Assembly: GCF_026460885.1 (NCBI RefSeq)
Contig: NZ_JAOVZW010000008.1
Coordinates: 124,001 to 188,000, forward strand
Direction of reading: 5' to 3'
Origin: Chryseobacterium formosum
GTDB taxonomy: Bacteria; Bacteroidota; Bacteroidia; Flavobacteriales; Weeksellaceae
DNA: 64,000 nt
Shown: in pieces, positions 8,099-16,954 of the stretch
How the letters are laid out: each line of letters starts with the position of its first letter
How positions within the stretch are numbered: the stretch's first letter is position 1
Made by a program: the position numbers and the translations under genes
The notes under the pieces: generated by a model
Told to the model about the DNA's origin: nothing
The model's database searches: none
What the model saw: the letters and a program-made list of their open reading frames with translations, nothing else

Positions 8099-9406
8099 AT
8101 GCCACCAGGATTAGTATATGATAAGAAAAAACCTATTCAAAGAAAGGGAATTGAGCCTACACAGGTTAAAAGCATTAAGCTTTTGACCGAATTAGATGGT
8201 GGCGCTGCAAATGACAATTTAGGAACAATTAAACCTAAATCGGGAATTGTTTTTGGAAAGACGTATAAATTTAAAGTAGATGCTTACACGAATGGAGTTC
8301 CTATAGACAAAAAAACAATAAAATGGAAGTATCGTTATCACAGTCTTTCCCAAAATAAGTGGATAGAGCATACATCAAAAGTTACAGGAGAAGAATATAA
8401 TCTTCATATGAATAACAAAGATATATGCGGAAGAACCTTGCATCTCATTGCCTATATTAATGATGAAGATTCTGAAGGGTACTTAAAAATATGGCATCAC
8501 AATAGATTTAGATGGTTTGATAGAAAGGTTGTTTATAAGCAAATTGAAGATCGTGTTAAGGACTTTTGGAGAATAAAACAAGGAAGCAGTTCTCTTTGCG
8601 GGATGGCGGCATTATATTATGCTATGTTAAAACGAGACCCAAAAGAATATAAAAAATTAGCACAAAATCTATTTAGAACTGGAGAACATTCAATAGGAAA
8701 ATACACTATTAAACCACACGAAAAGGCTTTAGGTATGTATGATGTTAAAACTACCGATAGCAACTATATTGCTATGGGAATGTTTGAGATAGACTGGATT
8801 GTATTAGCCACAACGCGAAGCAAAGAAAGTTTAGATAGTAAATTTGTTTATAAAGGATTTGAAGATGGTCGTATTGATATGCTGAAAGCCGTAAATTGGC
8901 CAGACATGTTAACTAGAATATGTAAAGAAGTTGCAGGATTTAGCAATGCTATTTCGCATAATTTAGGTTTTAATGCTATTAATAATAAAAAAAGATTAGT
9001 TTCAGCAAGAATTCACGATTATTTTTCAAATAGTGATTTAGAAGAGTTACAAAATATTGATAAAGCATACAAATTAGGACATACTATTTTGATGATGATT
9101 GATGCCGATATGATTGATAATAAATCGAGTTATAATTCTGTTGTAGATATAGGAAATGATTCACACTGGGTAGTTTATGAAGGAGGATTACAGTTTTTTG
9201 ATAAAAATAGCAAAGTTACTTCAGTATTAGATGATGTTGAGTCATTAACGTTTAGAATTTTTACGTGGGGATATAACCCTGTGGATTACAAAAATGAAAA
9301 AGGAAAACCTATGTGGGATAAGGATAGTGTTTTTCTTTTGGGGAACAATACAATTTCTGTAAAATCATTTAAATCAAACTATTATGGTTATATTGAAGTT
9401 TATTAA
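8099..9406 (+). CDS. Candidate T6SS effector, papain-like cysteine protease fold
   Basis: From the ATG at 8099 the protein has 435 residues; a TTG at 8069, two bases after the previous stop, would add 10. Residues about 30-125 form a beta-rich domain ('GKTYKFKVDAYTNG', 'LHLIAYINDEDSEG') like the Ig-type linkers of the LysM effector downstream. A papain-type module follows: 'QGSSSLCGMAALYYAM' with Cys167 and the oxyanion Gln161, then 'DSHWVVYEGG' with His356, then 'FRIFTWGYN'. This is the Q...CG / HW / TWG order of papain-like enzymes, so a protease, amidase or related hydrolase is likely. There is no signal peptide, as expected for T6SS cargo. The following lipoprotein gene overlaps its end and is the likely immunity partner. 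Confidence 0.6.
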   Translation: MPPGLVYDKKKPIQRKGIEPTQVKSIKLLTELDGGAANDNLGTIKPKSGIVFGKTYKFKVDAYTNGVPIDKKTIKWKYRYHSLSQNKWIEHTSKVTGEEYNLHMNNKDICGRTLHLIAYINDEDSEGYLKIWHHNRFRWFDRKVVYKQIEDRVKDFWRIKQGSSSLCGMAALYYAMLKRDPKEYKKLAQNLFRTGEHSIGKYTIKPHEKALGMYDVKTTDSNYIAMGMFEIDWIVLATTRSKESLDSKFVYKGFEDGRIDMLKAVNWPDMLTRICKEVAGFSNAISHNLGFNAINNKKRLVSARIHDYFSNSDLEELQNIDKAYKLGHTILMMIDADMIDNKSSYNSVVDIGNDSHWVVYEGGLQFFDKNSKVTSVLDDVESLTFRIFTWGYNPVDYKNEKGKPMWDKDSVFLLGNNTISVKSFKSNYYGYIEVY

Positions 9407-9872
9407 ATTTTACTGTTTATTATTTTGTATTATTTTATTTAGTTGTGATGAATATAAAACCATAGATGACTCTTTCAGTACAATAATGATAAAAAATTGG
9501 AATTCAGATAAAGACTCTTTAAAAGTTGATTTTTATAAGTATAAAAAAGGGAGTAACTTGGAAATAGTTGAATCAAAAAATTCTGAATTTATTATAGAGA
9601 ATAACAAATCTTTAAAAATATTATATTTAACTCCGAAATTCAAAAATGAGGGAGAAATAAATTCGGATATTGTTTTAACAATAAATGATAGTTTAAAGTA
9701 TCAATTTAAAAAAATTCAAACTATTAGAGATACTACCCATTTAACATTTACTTTAGGAAGACGATATACTATTTTCTATAAAATCAATGCTACAGTAAAT
9801 GATCAAATTATAAAAGGGGAAGATTCTTTTATAGTATTGGATTCAAAATCTTCATTGAAAATTAAGAAATAA
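9384..9872 (+). CDS. Lipoprotein, candidate immunity protein for the cysteine-protease effector
   Basis: This 162-residue protein has an N-terminal hydrophobic stretch and the lipobox 'IILFSC' (Cys21). The mature part is beta-rich and unrecognised. The gene begins 23 bases inside the end of the upstream effector, in another frame, so the pair is translationally linked. A lipid-anchored product points to protection of the periplasm. The pairing is inferred from order and overlap. Confidence 0.5.
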   Translation: MVILKFIKFYCLLFCIILFSCDEYKTIDDSFSTIMIKNWNSDKDSLKVDFYKYKKGSNLEIVESKNSEFIIENNKSLKILYLTPKFKNEGEINSDIVLTINDSLKYQFKKIQTIRDTTHLTFTLGRRYTIFYKINATVNDQIIKGEDSFIVLDSKSSLKIKK

Positions 9873-9883
9873 CAAGTCATAAA

Positions 9884-10321
9884 GTGGAGTTATTGAATGA
9901 AAATGTGTTGAATTTAAAAGATGAAAATCATATTTCTACAGAAAGGGGTACAGATCTAACTTTACCACACGAGGTTGAAGCAATGATGAAAAATATACTT
10001 GCATATACAGACATTAAAGATGAAACTAATTTGGCAACTAGTAAGTGGTCAAGCACAAAAAGCTCAGCCGAAGAATTATTAGATTTATTGAAAACAGGTT
10101 ATAGTATAGGTCTTTTAATTAATGTAGACAATTTTAAACATAATAAAAAAAGTATTTTTTCTACTCCTAGTCATTGGGTTGGATTAAGAGGTATTTCTTT
10201 AGATGAAAGTAATGAAGAAATCAGTGTCAATGTTTTCACTTGGGGTAATATCAATAAAACCTGGGTAATGTCTTTTGCTGTTTTCAAAGATGGTTATTTT
10301 GGTTATGTGGCAGGGAAATAA
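9884..10321 (+). CDS. Orphan C-terminal toxin tip related to the papain-like effector
   Basis: This 145-residue product, with a GTG start, aligns by eye to the last ~150 residues of the effector ending at 9406. 'GYSIGLLINVDNF' matches 'GHTILMMIDADMI', 'SHWVGLRG' matches 'SHWVVYEG', 'VNVFTWG' matches 'FRIFTWG', and 'FKDGYFGYV' matches 'FKSNYYGYI'. It keeps the catalytic-type His and TWG segments but lacks the Cys-containing N-terminal half, so alone it should be inactive. Such promoterless orphan tips are known in polymorphic toxin loci, where recombination can graft them onto the full gene. It may be translated or only silent; the GTG start is weakly supported. Confidence 0.5.
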   Translation: MELLNENVLNLKDENHISTERGTDLTLPHEVEAMMKNILAYTDIKDETNLATSKWSSTKSSAEELLDLLKTGYSIGLLINVDNFKHNKKSIFSTPSHWVGLRGISLDESNEEISVNVFTWGNINKTWVMSFAVFKDGYFGYVAGK

Positions 10322-10338
10322 ATTAAATAATTTAATCA

Positions 10339-10623
10339 ATGATAAAAGAAATAATAATTAAATACTGGAAAACAATATACAATTCGCAAGTTTGTATTTT
10401 TGTGTCATTTAATGTACTTGCTTTTATCTATTATTGGAACGATTCTGCTCATCAATATTTTAACAAAGGTATTGAAGAAATTAATTTGCAAAGTATTTTT
10501 TCTTTAATAATGACCTATCTTTTTATAATATTCATATTAATAATATTTATATATCCTTTAATTTATATAAAACAATTATTAAGTTTAAGAAGTGATAAAG
10601 AAAATTCAAAAAAATCAATTTAA
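10339..10623 (+). CDS. Small membrane protein, possible immunity protein of the orphan tip
   Basis: This 94-residue protein has two hydrophobic segments: about residues 16-33 (CIFVSFNVLAFIYYW) and 51-78 (an Ile/Leu/Phe-rich stretch beginning SIFSLIMTYLF). The tail is charged. It follows the orphan toxin tip by 17 bases, where an immunity gene would be expected. I do not recognise a family. Confidence 0.45.
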   Translation: MIKEIIIKYWKTIYNSQVCIFVSFNVLAFIYYWNDSAHQYFNKGIEEINLQSIFSLIMTYLFIIFILIIFIYPLIYIKQLLSLRSDKENSKKSI

Positions 10624-10717
10624 AAATGTAATATTATTAGTGTTATATATATTAACAATAATATGCAATTTTTCTTTATTGATGATTAATAATTCACACT
10701 CTATAAAGACAGATTGA
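10592..10717 (+). CDS. Possible small single-pass membrane peptide
   Basis: A GTG-started frame of 41 codons overlaps the end of the preceding gene. It encodes a basic N-terminus (IKKIQKNQFKN) followed by one hydrophobic stretch (VILLVLYILTIICNFSLLM). In such AT-rich DNA, hydrophobic frames arise easily by chance, so this is tentative. It may also be a frameshifted extension of the upstream gene. Confidence 0.25.
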   Translation: MIKKIQKNQFKNVILLVLYILTIICNFSLLMINNSHSIKTD

Positions 10718-10770
10718 TATAAAATAGAAAACAAAATAATCAAAAGTCTATATGAACATCCTATAAGAAA

Positions 10771-11586
10771 ATGGCAAAGCTACTATCATCATCTTCTTCT
10801 TCAATATTACCTATTTCCACTTACTTCATCGAAGACAAATGTACTTTGAAGATAGGAGTACAAGAATATAAAACTATTCTAACATACACTCTTTTTTTGG
10901 AAGAAGGAAAGGGTTCTTTGTACGATGCGGAGATTGTTAGATCTGATTACAAAATTAATGGACAAAAGATAGATACCAAATTTTTGGGAATTGCTCATCG
11001 TTATGTAGACGCAATGTTTCCTTTAAAATGTAAGATAAAAGAATATCGATTGTATGTTACCAATATTAGTGATATTCAGGAAAGAATCAGGAAAATAGAC
11101 AAGGAGATACAAAATGCGTATCATGGAGATGGAATAAAACATATTCGCAATAATTTTTTGGATGCTGTAGAAAATGAAGATAAATTAAGAAGTTTCATTA
11201 AGCAATTTTCTATTATGAAGGTGATTAGCTTGGGAATGCAAAAATTTGAACAAAGAAAAGTTTATCAACTCCAATGGAACATTTTACCAATAGGATTTTC
11301 CACATGGAGAGGAGAAATAAAATATGATAAAAATCTTAACAGAATAATTTATGAACCCAAAATACAAGATGCACAAGAAGTGATGGATAGCATTATTCAT
11401 TACATTCATAAGCATGATTACAACGTCGATTTAAAACAAGAAAACGTACCGCTTTTTGCAGACTTCTATCATAAAACAGAATATACTGGAAAAACAGGTA
11501 GAATAAAAAAATCAGAAACGAATATATGTATTGATGTAGAAAATGTTTTTCTGTATGAGCAGAAAATAACATTGAAAAATATTTAA
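10771..11586 (+). CDS. Hypothetical protein, candidate adaptor/chaperone of the LysM-PAAR-like effector
   Basis: This 271-residue protein has no signal peptide and no membrane segment. It starts with a serine run (MAKLLSSSSSS). The N-terminal half is beta-rich ('LKIGVQEYKTILTYTLFLEE'), a helical middle follows (about residues 90-150), and the C-terminal half is beta-rich again ('VYQLQWNILPIGFSTW'). I recognise no family. It ends 18 bases before the 1420-residue LysM/DUF4280 protein on the same strand. In other T6SS, genes directly upstream of PAAR-type effectors often encode loading adaptors (DUF4123, DUF2169, DUF1795 types), so an adaptor role is a reasonable but unproven inference. It resembles none of those families in an obvious way. 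Confidence 0.55.
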   Translation: MAKLLSSSSSSILPISTYFIEDKCTLKIGVQEYKTILTYTLFLEEGKGSLYDAEIVRSDYKINGQKIDTKFLGIAHRYVDAMFPLKCKIKEYRLYVTNISDIQERIRKIDKEIQNAYHGDGIKHIRNNFLDAVENEDKLRSFIKQFSIMKVISLGMQKFEQRKVYQLQWNILPIGFSTWRGEIKYDKNLNRIIYEPKIQDAQEVMDSIIHYIHKHDYNVDLKQENVPLFADFYHKTEYTGKTGRIKKSETNICIDVENVFLYEQKITLKNI

Positions 11587-11604
11587 AACACTTAAAAACA
11601 CAAA

Positions 11605-14600
11605 ATGATGGCAGAACCAATTCCTTATCTTGTAAAATCTGGGGATACCTATTCTTCAATTGCAAAAAAATTAGGGCTGAAAGATTGGCATAATCTGAAA
11701 AATTATCATAATCAACATGCCGGATTCAATAAACAGGTAGGCAATACACTGTATGCCAATACCGAATTACTTACGCCTCCACCTGATGAAGTTGCTGTGC
11801 TTAACGGAGAGAAAGATGTTCCTGAAAATGAAGAAAAAGCAGAACAAAAGCAAGCAGAACAAAAACAGCAAGACGAAAAGAAAAAAGAAGACGAACAAAA
11901 AAAGCGGGAAAAGGCAGCCAAAGGAGAACACGATGGTAAATACTTTGTGGTGCATGGTGCAAAATGTGTTTGTGATAAAGCGGAAGACCCAACCAAAACA
12001 GCAGATTTACAAGTTACTACCCATAATATTATTGTGCTTAATGATCAATCAGGAAAATATTTGGCAACAGAAGATGATAAAACCTTTATTCCACCTGCTG
12101 CAACTTTTGGAAAATGTACGCTAAAACCATCTTCCTCTGGAAATTTACCTTGTGTATTAGCTGCAGCTCCAAAATGGAATAAATCTTATGAAAGTACACA
12201 GGTACAAGGTAAAAAATCGCTAACTGAGATTTCCGAATTGCTATGTACAACGGGTGGAAAAATTACCATCAAAAAACACGGTCAGACAGATTCTGTAACC
12301 AATGCTCATGCCGACAATACCAATCCGCTGGAACTGGCAATGGTAAATCCGGCAGTAGAACAACCTAAGAAAAAAACAGAATATCCTTCTATATCTTCTA
12401 TATCAATTAATCAGATAGAAAGCAGGCAAAATTTTAAACCTAAAAATTCAAAGACAGATAAAGCAGAACATCCAATTATTTATCTTCGCAAAGGTGAAGA
12501 AGCAAAGTTTGGAGCGCAATTGAGCAAAGGAAATAAACAACTGACTTCTTGGGTTGTCTATAACGATCATAAAGGATCAAAAGAAAGCAGAATATTAATT
12601 AGAGCTCAAGTAGGAACAGAGTTTTCACAAAGTTTCGAGCAATACGGAAAATATCGTGTAGAAGGCTACGGAAAACCTAAAAGCCCTGATTTTGAAAAGG
12701 GGAAATATGATAAATGCGATCCTACATGTTCTATAGACATTGAAGTGATAGAAAATGTTCTTTATGATTTGGAATGTTTAACAGATAGTTTTTCCAATCG
12801 TCTAGATGGAAAGAAATTAAAATTCAGGCAAAATTTTCCTGTAAGTTTTAATGCGAAATTCCGTATGCCAAGAAATTCAGAAGAAAAGACTCGTCTTAGA
12901 ATGTATGCGTTAGATGGAGCAGGTAATGTGCTTACAAATGTAGTAGTTCAAGGGGTGAATCTTACCTTAACACCACAAAACAGCAAAGCCGTTTATACTA
13001 TTGTTGCGGAGTATACTACTGAATCAGGAGAAATAATTACCAAAAAACTCAGTGGAGAAACAGAAAGCAATACTGTAGTGGGCATCAGTCATTCAAATGA
13101 AGTCGTTCGTCCGGGGACACCTCTTACATTTCATGTTGAAAAAATGAGATATGATTTCATTGCCAATGACCTCGAGTTTGATATTACCCGCGATGAAATT
13201 GCTGAAATAAAATGGAATCTTAATGGAATACAAATAGGAACAGGACGAAGCATTACCATACCGGGAAATATGCTTCTTACTCCTCAAAAATATGTGGTAG
13301 AAGCATATTGTAAAATGGCAAACGCCTTTGGAACAGCAGCTAAACATGAGGAAGATGACTGGCATTTTGAAGTGAAGCATAATGATATTGTAAGCTATCA
13401 GAAAAGTGGTTCGTTGAAAGTGGGTAAAAGCACCCGTTTTAGTATTGGAAATAATGATTTGATATTTAAAAACTTAGCTGCAAACGAAACAATCTACTGG
13501 AATATAGGAGGTAAAATATTTCAAGGGCATTATGTAGATTTTACACCCACAATTTCTGGAGTAGTAACGGTAAAATGTTATATTAATTCTCAAAAAGGTA
13601 TTATAAAATCAGAACCAATAGTAGAAGCAAAAATCACGGAAGGTTTCTGGAACGATTTCGGAGGTAGTGAAATAAGTCGTGCAAGTTGGGGCCAAACTGT
13701 AGATTATTGTATTAAAGGTGAAAATATAGAAGGAGAAAAGATAGAACTTCATATTTATGATAACGATGGAGCAAGTGGAAATGACTTTGCTTATTCTAAT
13801 GCTAATATAATAGGATTGAATAATAATCAAGTAACATATCACCGAATAAAATTAGATGAATCAATCAAAGAAAAAACCACCAATATTATAACTGATGAGG
13901 TAAAGCTTTTTGCTAAAGCGAAGTTGATAGGTTTTCAGAATGTTGCTTTAGCAGATGTTCAAGAAAAAAAAGGAACTGAAAAAAATCTTACTGTTAATAA
14001 TAAAGAAGAAGTTTACCGTGCTATTATAGGAGATCAAAACGGAAGAGCAAGGCATAATCCTGTAGATTATGATGTTATAAGTTATGTCTATGCAAATACT
14101 ACTTATCCAAAGGGTACGAAACTGAAAGTAAAGATATTTGAAAATATTCCTTGGTATAAGTTTGATCAAAAATGCGATGAACTAGATGCTACAGGAACGG
14201 TAAACGAAGATGGAACTTTAGTTACCGAAATTAATTGGAGCAAATTAAAAGATGCCAAACAAAATAAGAAAACCAAAAATTACTACGCCAAAATCTATAA
14301 TGAAGACGATGATGAATTATTAGACGGGAAGGATAGTGATATATTATGTTCTACAGTTCTTACGCCACAAAGTGATTTGTTGAAAGAAGCAAGTTATGTT
14401 GGAGCGGTGACGGTTGGAAGTGAACAAGTACAACAATCGACAAATGGAACTTGTGTGTGTCAACAATATGATTTGATTTGGGGAGAAAAAGTTAGTTGCG
14501 AATTTAGGAAGAAAGTTGTACAAATTGCTAAAAATTTAGGATTACCACAAGAAAAGAATGAAGGAGCGAATCGCTTGATGGCTGTGATGGCGTTAGAAAC

Positions 14601-15867
14601 TATAGGAACTTTTGATCATACCTATGATAATAAAATGGGCTATTATGGTTTAATCCAATTTGGAGATTCAGCAGCTTCAACATTGAAAACAACCATATCT
14701 GCTTTAATTAAAATGTCTGCTGTGGATCAACTAGATTATGTTGAAAAACATATAGTTCTTAAGAAAGATAAAATTAAAAACTTAACGGATCTATATTTAT
14801 GTGTTCTTTTGCCAAATTTAACAGGGAAGGGAAATGACGATAACTACGTGCTATGGACAAATAGCAGAGAAGCATATTACAATAATCCTGCATTTCATAA
14901 AGAAGAAGGAGAATGGGAAAATAAAATAGATTCTGGTAAGAAAGATAAAAAGGGGAAAACGATTTATAAAAGAGGTTATAATAAAAATGTTGAAGCCAAA
15001 ACTTATATGTGGGAGGTGAGAAAAGAAATTGAAAGTTGGTATGAGAAAGGAGGTCAACATAAAGCTAAAATATATGAATGTGATGCAGACAATAATTCTA
15101 ATGAAAACATAAATGCTAAAGATATTGTTACATTTCATATATATGATAACGGAACAATTGAAAAACATATTCCCCAAGTAATAAAACCAGAATATGCACA
15201 AAAATACAAATATGTTTATCATGATAAAGATAATAAAGAACATGAAATATGTATTACAGAATGGCATACAACTTCAAAAAAATTACCTAGTAAAACTAAA
15301 TTACGTGCTAAGCCAACTCATTCAAAAGTTTTATCTGATAATATTGTAAACGAAGGACAAACTCAAAGAAGAGTAATTTATGAGAATGGAGATATTGCAG
15401 AATATGGTAGTAATAAGGGAGATACATTCTGGCGACTTTATGCTGCGACATCAGAAAAAATTGAACTGGTTAAAATGCCAGAAAATGTAAAATACGTTAA
15501 ATACAGTTTTTCTGGTACAAAGAGACAATATACAGGACCAAACTATTTTGCAGGTTTTATTGGAGCTTTAGCCCAAACAGGTTTATCAGTTAAAACAACA
15601 GGTTCTTGCTTCAGAGAGGGTTCTTGCTTTCCGAGTCAGTTTCATGTAAATGGAGAAAGTGTAGATACAAAATATTTCTTGAATCTGGAAACAGATCAAA
15701 AATTTATTAATGCAATGATGCTTTTCCATTTTAGAGAAAGAAAAGTAGGTAACGACTCTTATTTTAAAAAACTACAAAATACATCTGACGGAGGAGATTT
15801 ACATGATGATCATTTACATAGTGGAAATTTTGATTCCTCAAAAGTTAAAATTATTAAAGAAAACTAA
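11605..15867 (+). CDS. Large T6SS effector: LysM, PAAR-like DUF4280, lysozyme-like and M15/M74-like peptidase modules
   Basis: This 1420-residue protein may start at either of two adjacent ATGs. A LysM domain at about 7-56 ('YLVKSGDTYSSIAKKLGL') is followed by a K/E/Q-rich linker (75-105). A DUF4280 PAAR-like domain (about 110-235) has 'TFGKCTLKP', 'GNLPC' and 'LLCTTGGKITIKKHGQ' and would cap the VgrG spike. Several Ig-like beta modules follow (about 255-940). Residues about 960-1090 resemble a lysozyme/transglycosylase fold, with 'LMAVMALETIGTF' (Glu998) and 'GLIQFGDSAA'. A 'HIYDNGTIEKHIP' linker then leads to a C-terminal metallopeptidase-like end with H1347..G...D1354 and HDDHLH (1400-1405), the ligand pattern of M15/M74 peptidoglycan peptidases. 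It probably cuts both glycan and peptide of target walls. Confidence 0.75.
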   Translation: MMAEPIPYLVKSGDTYSSIAKKLGLKDWHNLKNYHNQHAGFNKQVGNTLYANTELLTPPPDEVAVLNGEKDVPENEEKAEQKQAEQKQQDEKKKEDEQKKREKAAKGEHDGKYFVVHGAKCVCDKAEDPTKTADLQVTTHNIIVLNDQSGKYLATEDDKTFIPPAATFGKCTLKPSSSGNLPCVLAAAPKWNKSYESTQVQGKKSLTEISELLCTTGGKITIKKHGQTDSVTNAHADNTNPLELAMVNPAVEQPKKKTEYPSISSISINQIESRQNFKPKNSKTDKAEHPIIYLRKGEEAKFGAQLSKGNKQLTSWVVYNDHKGSKESRILIRAQVGTEFSQSFEQYGKYRVEGYGKPKSPDFEKGKYDKCDPTCSIDIEVIENVLYDLECLTDSFSNRLDGKKLKFRQNFPVSFNAKFRMPRNSEEKTRLRMYALDGAGNVLTNVVVQGVNLTLTPQNSKAVYTIVAEYTTESGEIITKKLSGETESNTVVGISHSNEVVRPGTPLTFHVEKMRYDFIANDLEFDITRDEIAEIKWNLNGIQIGTGRSITIPGNMLLTPQKYVVEAYCKMANAFGTAAKHEEDDWHFEVKHNDIVSYQKSGSLKVGKSTRFSIGNNDLIFKNLAANETIYWNIGGKIFQGHYVDFTPTISGVVTVKCYINSQKGIIKSEPIVEAKITEGFWNDFGGSEISRASWGQTVDYCIKGENIEGEKIELHIYDNDGASGNDFAYSNANIIGLNNNQVTYHRIKLDESIKEKTTNIITDEVKLFAKAKLIGFQNVALADVQEKKGTEKNLTVNNKEEVYRAIIGDQNGRARHNPVDYDVISYVYANTTYPKGTKLKVKIFENIPWYKFDQKCDELDATGTVNEDGTLVTEINWSKLKDAKQNKKTKNYYAKIYNEDDDELLDGKDSDILCSTVLTPQSDLLKEASYVGAVTVGSEQVQQSTNGTCVCQQYDLIWGEKVSCEFRKKVVQIAKNLGLPQEKNEGANRLMAVMALETIGTFDHTYDNKMGYYGLIQFGDSAASTLKTTISALIKMSAVDQLDYVEKHIVLKKDKIKNLTDLYLCVLLPNLTGKGNDDNYVLWTNSREAYYNNPAFHKEEGEWENKIDSGKKDKKGKTIYKRGYNKNVEAKTYMWEVRKEIESWYEKGGQHKAKIYECDADNNSNENINAKDIVTFHIYDNGTIEKHIPQVIKPEYAQKYKYVYHDKDNKEHEICITEWHTTSKKLPSKTKLRAKPTHSKVLSDNIVNEGQTQRRVIYENGDIAEYGSNKGDTFWRLYAATSEKIELVKMPENVKYVKYSFSGTKRQYTGPNYFAGFIGALAQTGLSVKTTGSCFREGSCFPSQFHVNGESVDTKYFLNLETDQKFINAMMLFHFRERKVGNDSYFKKLQNTSDGGDLHDDHLHSGNFDSSKVKIIKEN

Positions 15868-15870
15868 ATT

Positions 15871-16500
15871 ATGCGAAGTTATATTACAATTTTATTCTTG
15901 TTTCTTTTAGCGTGTAATAAATCCTCAAGGAACACTAATCAAAGCTTTAACTTAAAAAATAAAAGTGAACAAAAAATTGAATTTACAGAAATTGGAAATA
16001 AAAATTTGCCATTATTCAATTTTCCAAAACGATGGTATGTTCAAGTTTATGATGAAGCACCACCTATGAATCGAGAAGACTCTGCAAATCAAAAAAAGAT
16101 GGAACAATTAGATTTTTTTGATGAGGTCAAGTGCAAGATTATTAATAAAAATAAATATAATGAGATTTTAATGAACAAAAAAGAAAAATTAGATTCATTG
16201 TTTTTAATTGATTCAATATCTATTGCAAATCGAAGATTACTTTATATAAAATATTATAAAACTTTAAATTATGATTCTTCACCTAAAGAAAAAGGTATAG
16301 ATATTTTAATTTATGATAAAAATAGATTAGTAAAACGTATCAATGCCTATTCAAATAAAAGTTACCCTTATGCTGTAGAAAAGAAAGTTGGTTATTTAGA
16401 CAAATCAGGAATTTTATATACTAAAACTTTTGAAATCGATGAGGAAGGAGTATCATATGTTAAAAGTGAAAAGATTAATTGTAATGATTTTTTAAAATAG
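15871..16500 (+). CDS. Lipoprotein, candidate immunity protein of the LysM effector
   Basis: This 209-residue protein has a signal peptide and clear lipobox 'FLFLLAC' (Cys15). The mature part is lysine-rich, with no recognised domain. It starts 3 bases after the effector stop, so it is the first candidate to neutralise the peptidoglycan-cutting activities in the periplasm. Two or more further exported proteins follow, which may guard against other toxin variants. Confidence 0.5.
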   Translation: MRSYITILFLFLLACNKSSRNTNQSFNLKNKSEQKIEFTEIGNKNLPLFNFPKRWYVQVYDEAPPMNREDSANQKKMEQLDFFDEVKCKIINKNKYNEILMNKKEKLDSLFLIDSISIANRRLLYIKYYKTLNYDSSPKEKGIDILIYDKNRLVKRINAYSNKSYPYAVEKKVGYLDKSGILYTKTFEIDEEGVSYVKSEKINCNDFLK

Positions 16501-16506
16501 AACATT

Positions 16507-16914
16507 ATGTTTAAAAAACTGTATTCTTTATTATTATGTTTTCTAATAATATTAGCAAGTTCGCAAAAATTACAAAAAGAAAATGATTTGTATTATATTT
16601 TTAAAGGAGAATATGAAAAAGATTTATGCACTCCTACAAATGATACTGGTTTTGCTACGTGTGAATTATACACCTTTATAATTAAAAAACAATATAATAT
16701 CTTAAAGATAGATGGGCAGAATGTAGAAAAGGAAATCAAGATATTTTCGAAGAAAATAAATAAGAAGACTTATCAGATTTATGATAATAATTCAAAAGTG
16801 ATTGGTGAAATATATAATCTAAGTGGAAATTTTTATCTTAAATATAATGGTTTTCTGAAAAAAGCAGAAGAAAAAATTGAACGAAATGGGTATAAATTTA
16901 ATAAAATTCGATAA
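16507..16914 (+). CDS. Exported protein, second candidate immunity protein
   Basis: This 135-residue protein has an N-terminal signal-type hydrophobic segment (FKKLYSLLLCFLIILASS) but no convincing lipobox, so it is probably soluble in the periplasm. The mature part has two cysteines in a 'DLCTPTNDTGFATCEL' motif that may form a disulfide, and a beta-rich remainder. It follows the lipoprotein by 6 bases. No family is recognised; small disulfide-bonded periplasmic proteins are a common form of lysozyme-type inhibitor. Confidence 0.45.
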   Translation: MFKKLYSLLLCFLIILASSQKLQKENDLYYIFKGEYEKDLCTPTNDTGFATCELYTFIIKKQYNILKIDGQNVEKEIKIFSKKINKKTYQIYDNNSKVIGEIYNLSGNFYLKYNGFLKKAEEKIERNGYKFNKIR

Positions 16915-16954
16915 TGCAAAAGTAATTCTAGTTTAGAATAGTAATAAAAGAAAA

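Noticed and set aside
11712-11996. Overlapping frames on both strands around the K/E/Q-rich linker of the LysM effector
   Set aside because: They arise from the low-complexity AAAGAA-rich DNA that encodes the linker, while the long plus-strand frame has clear LysM and DUF4280 domains on both sides.
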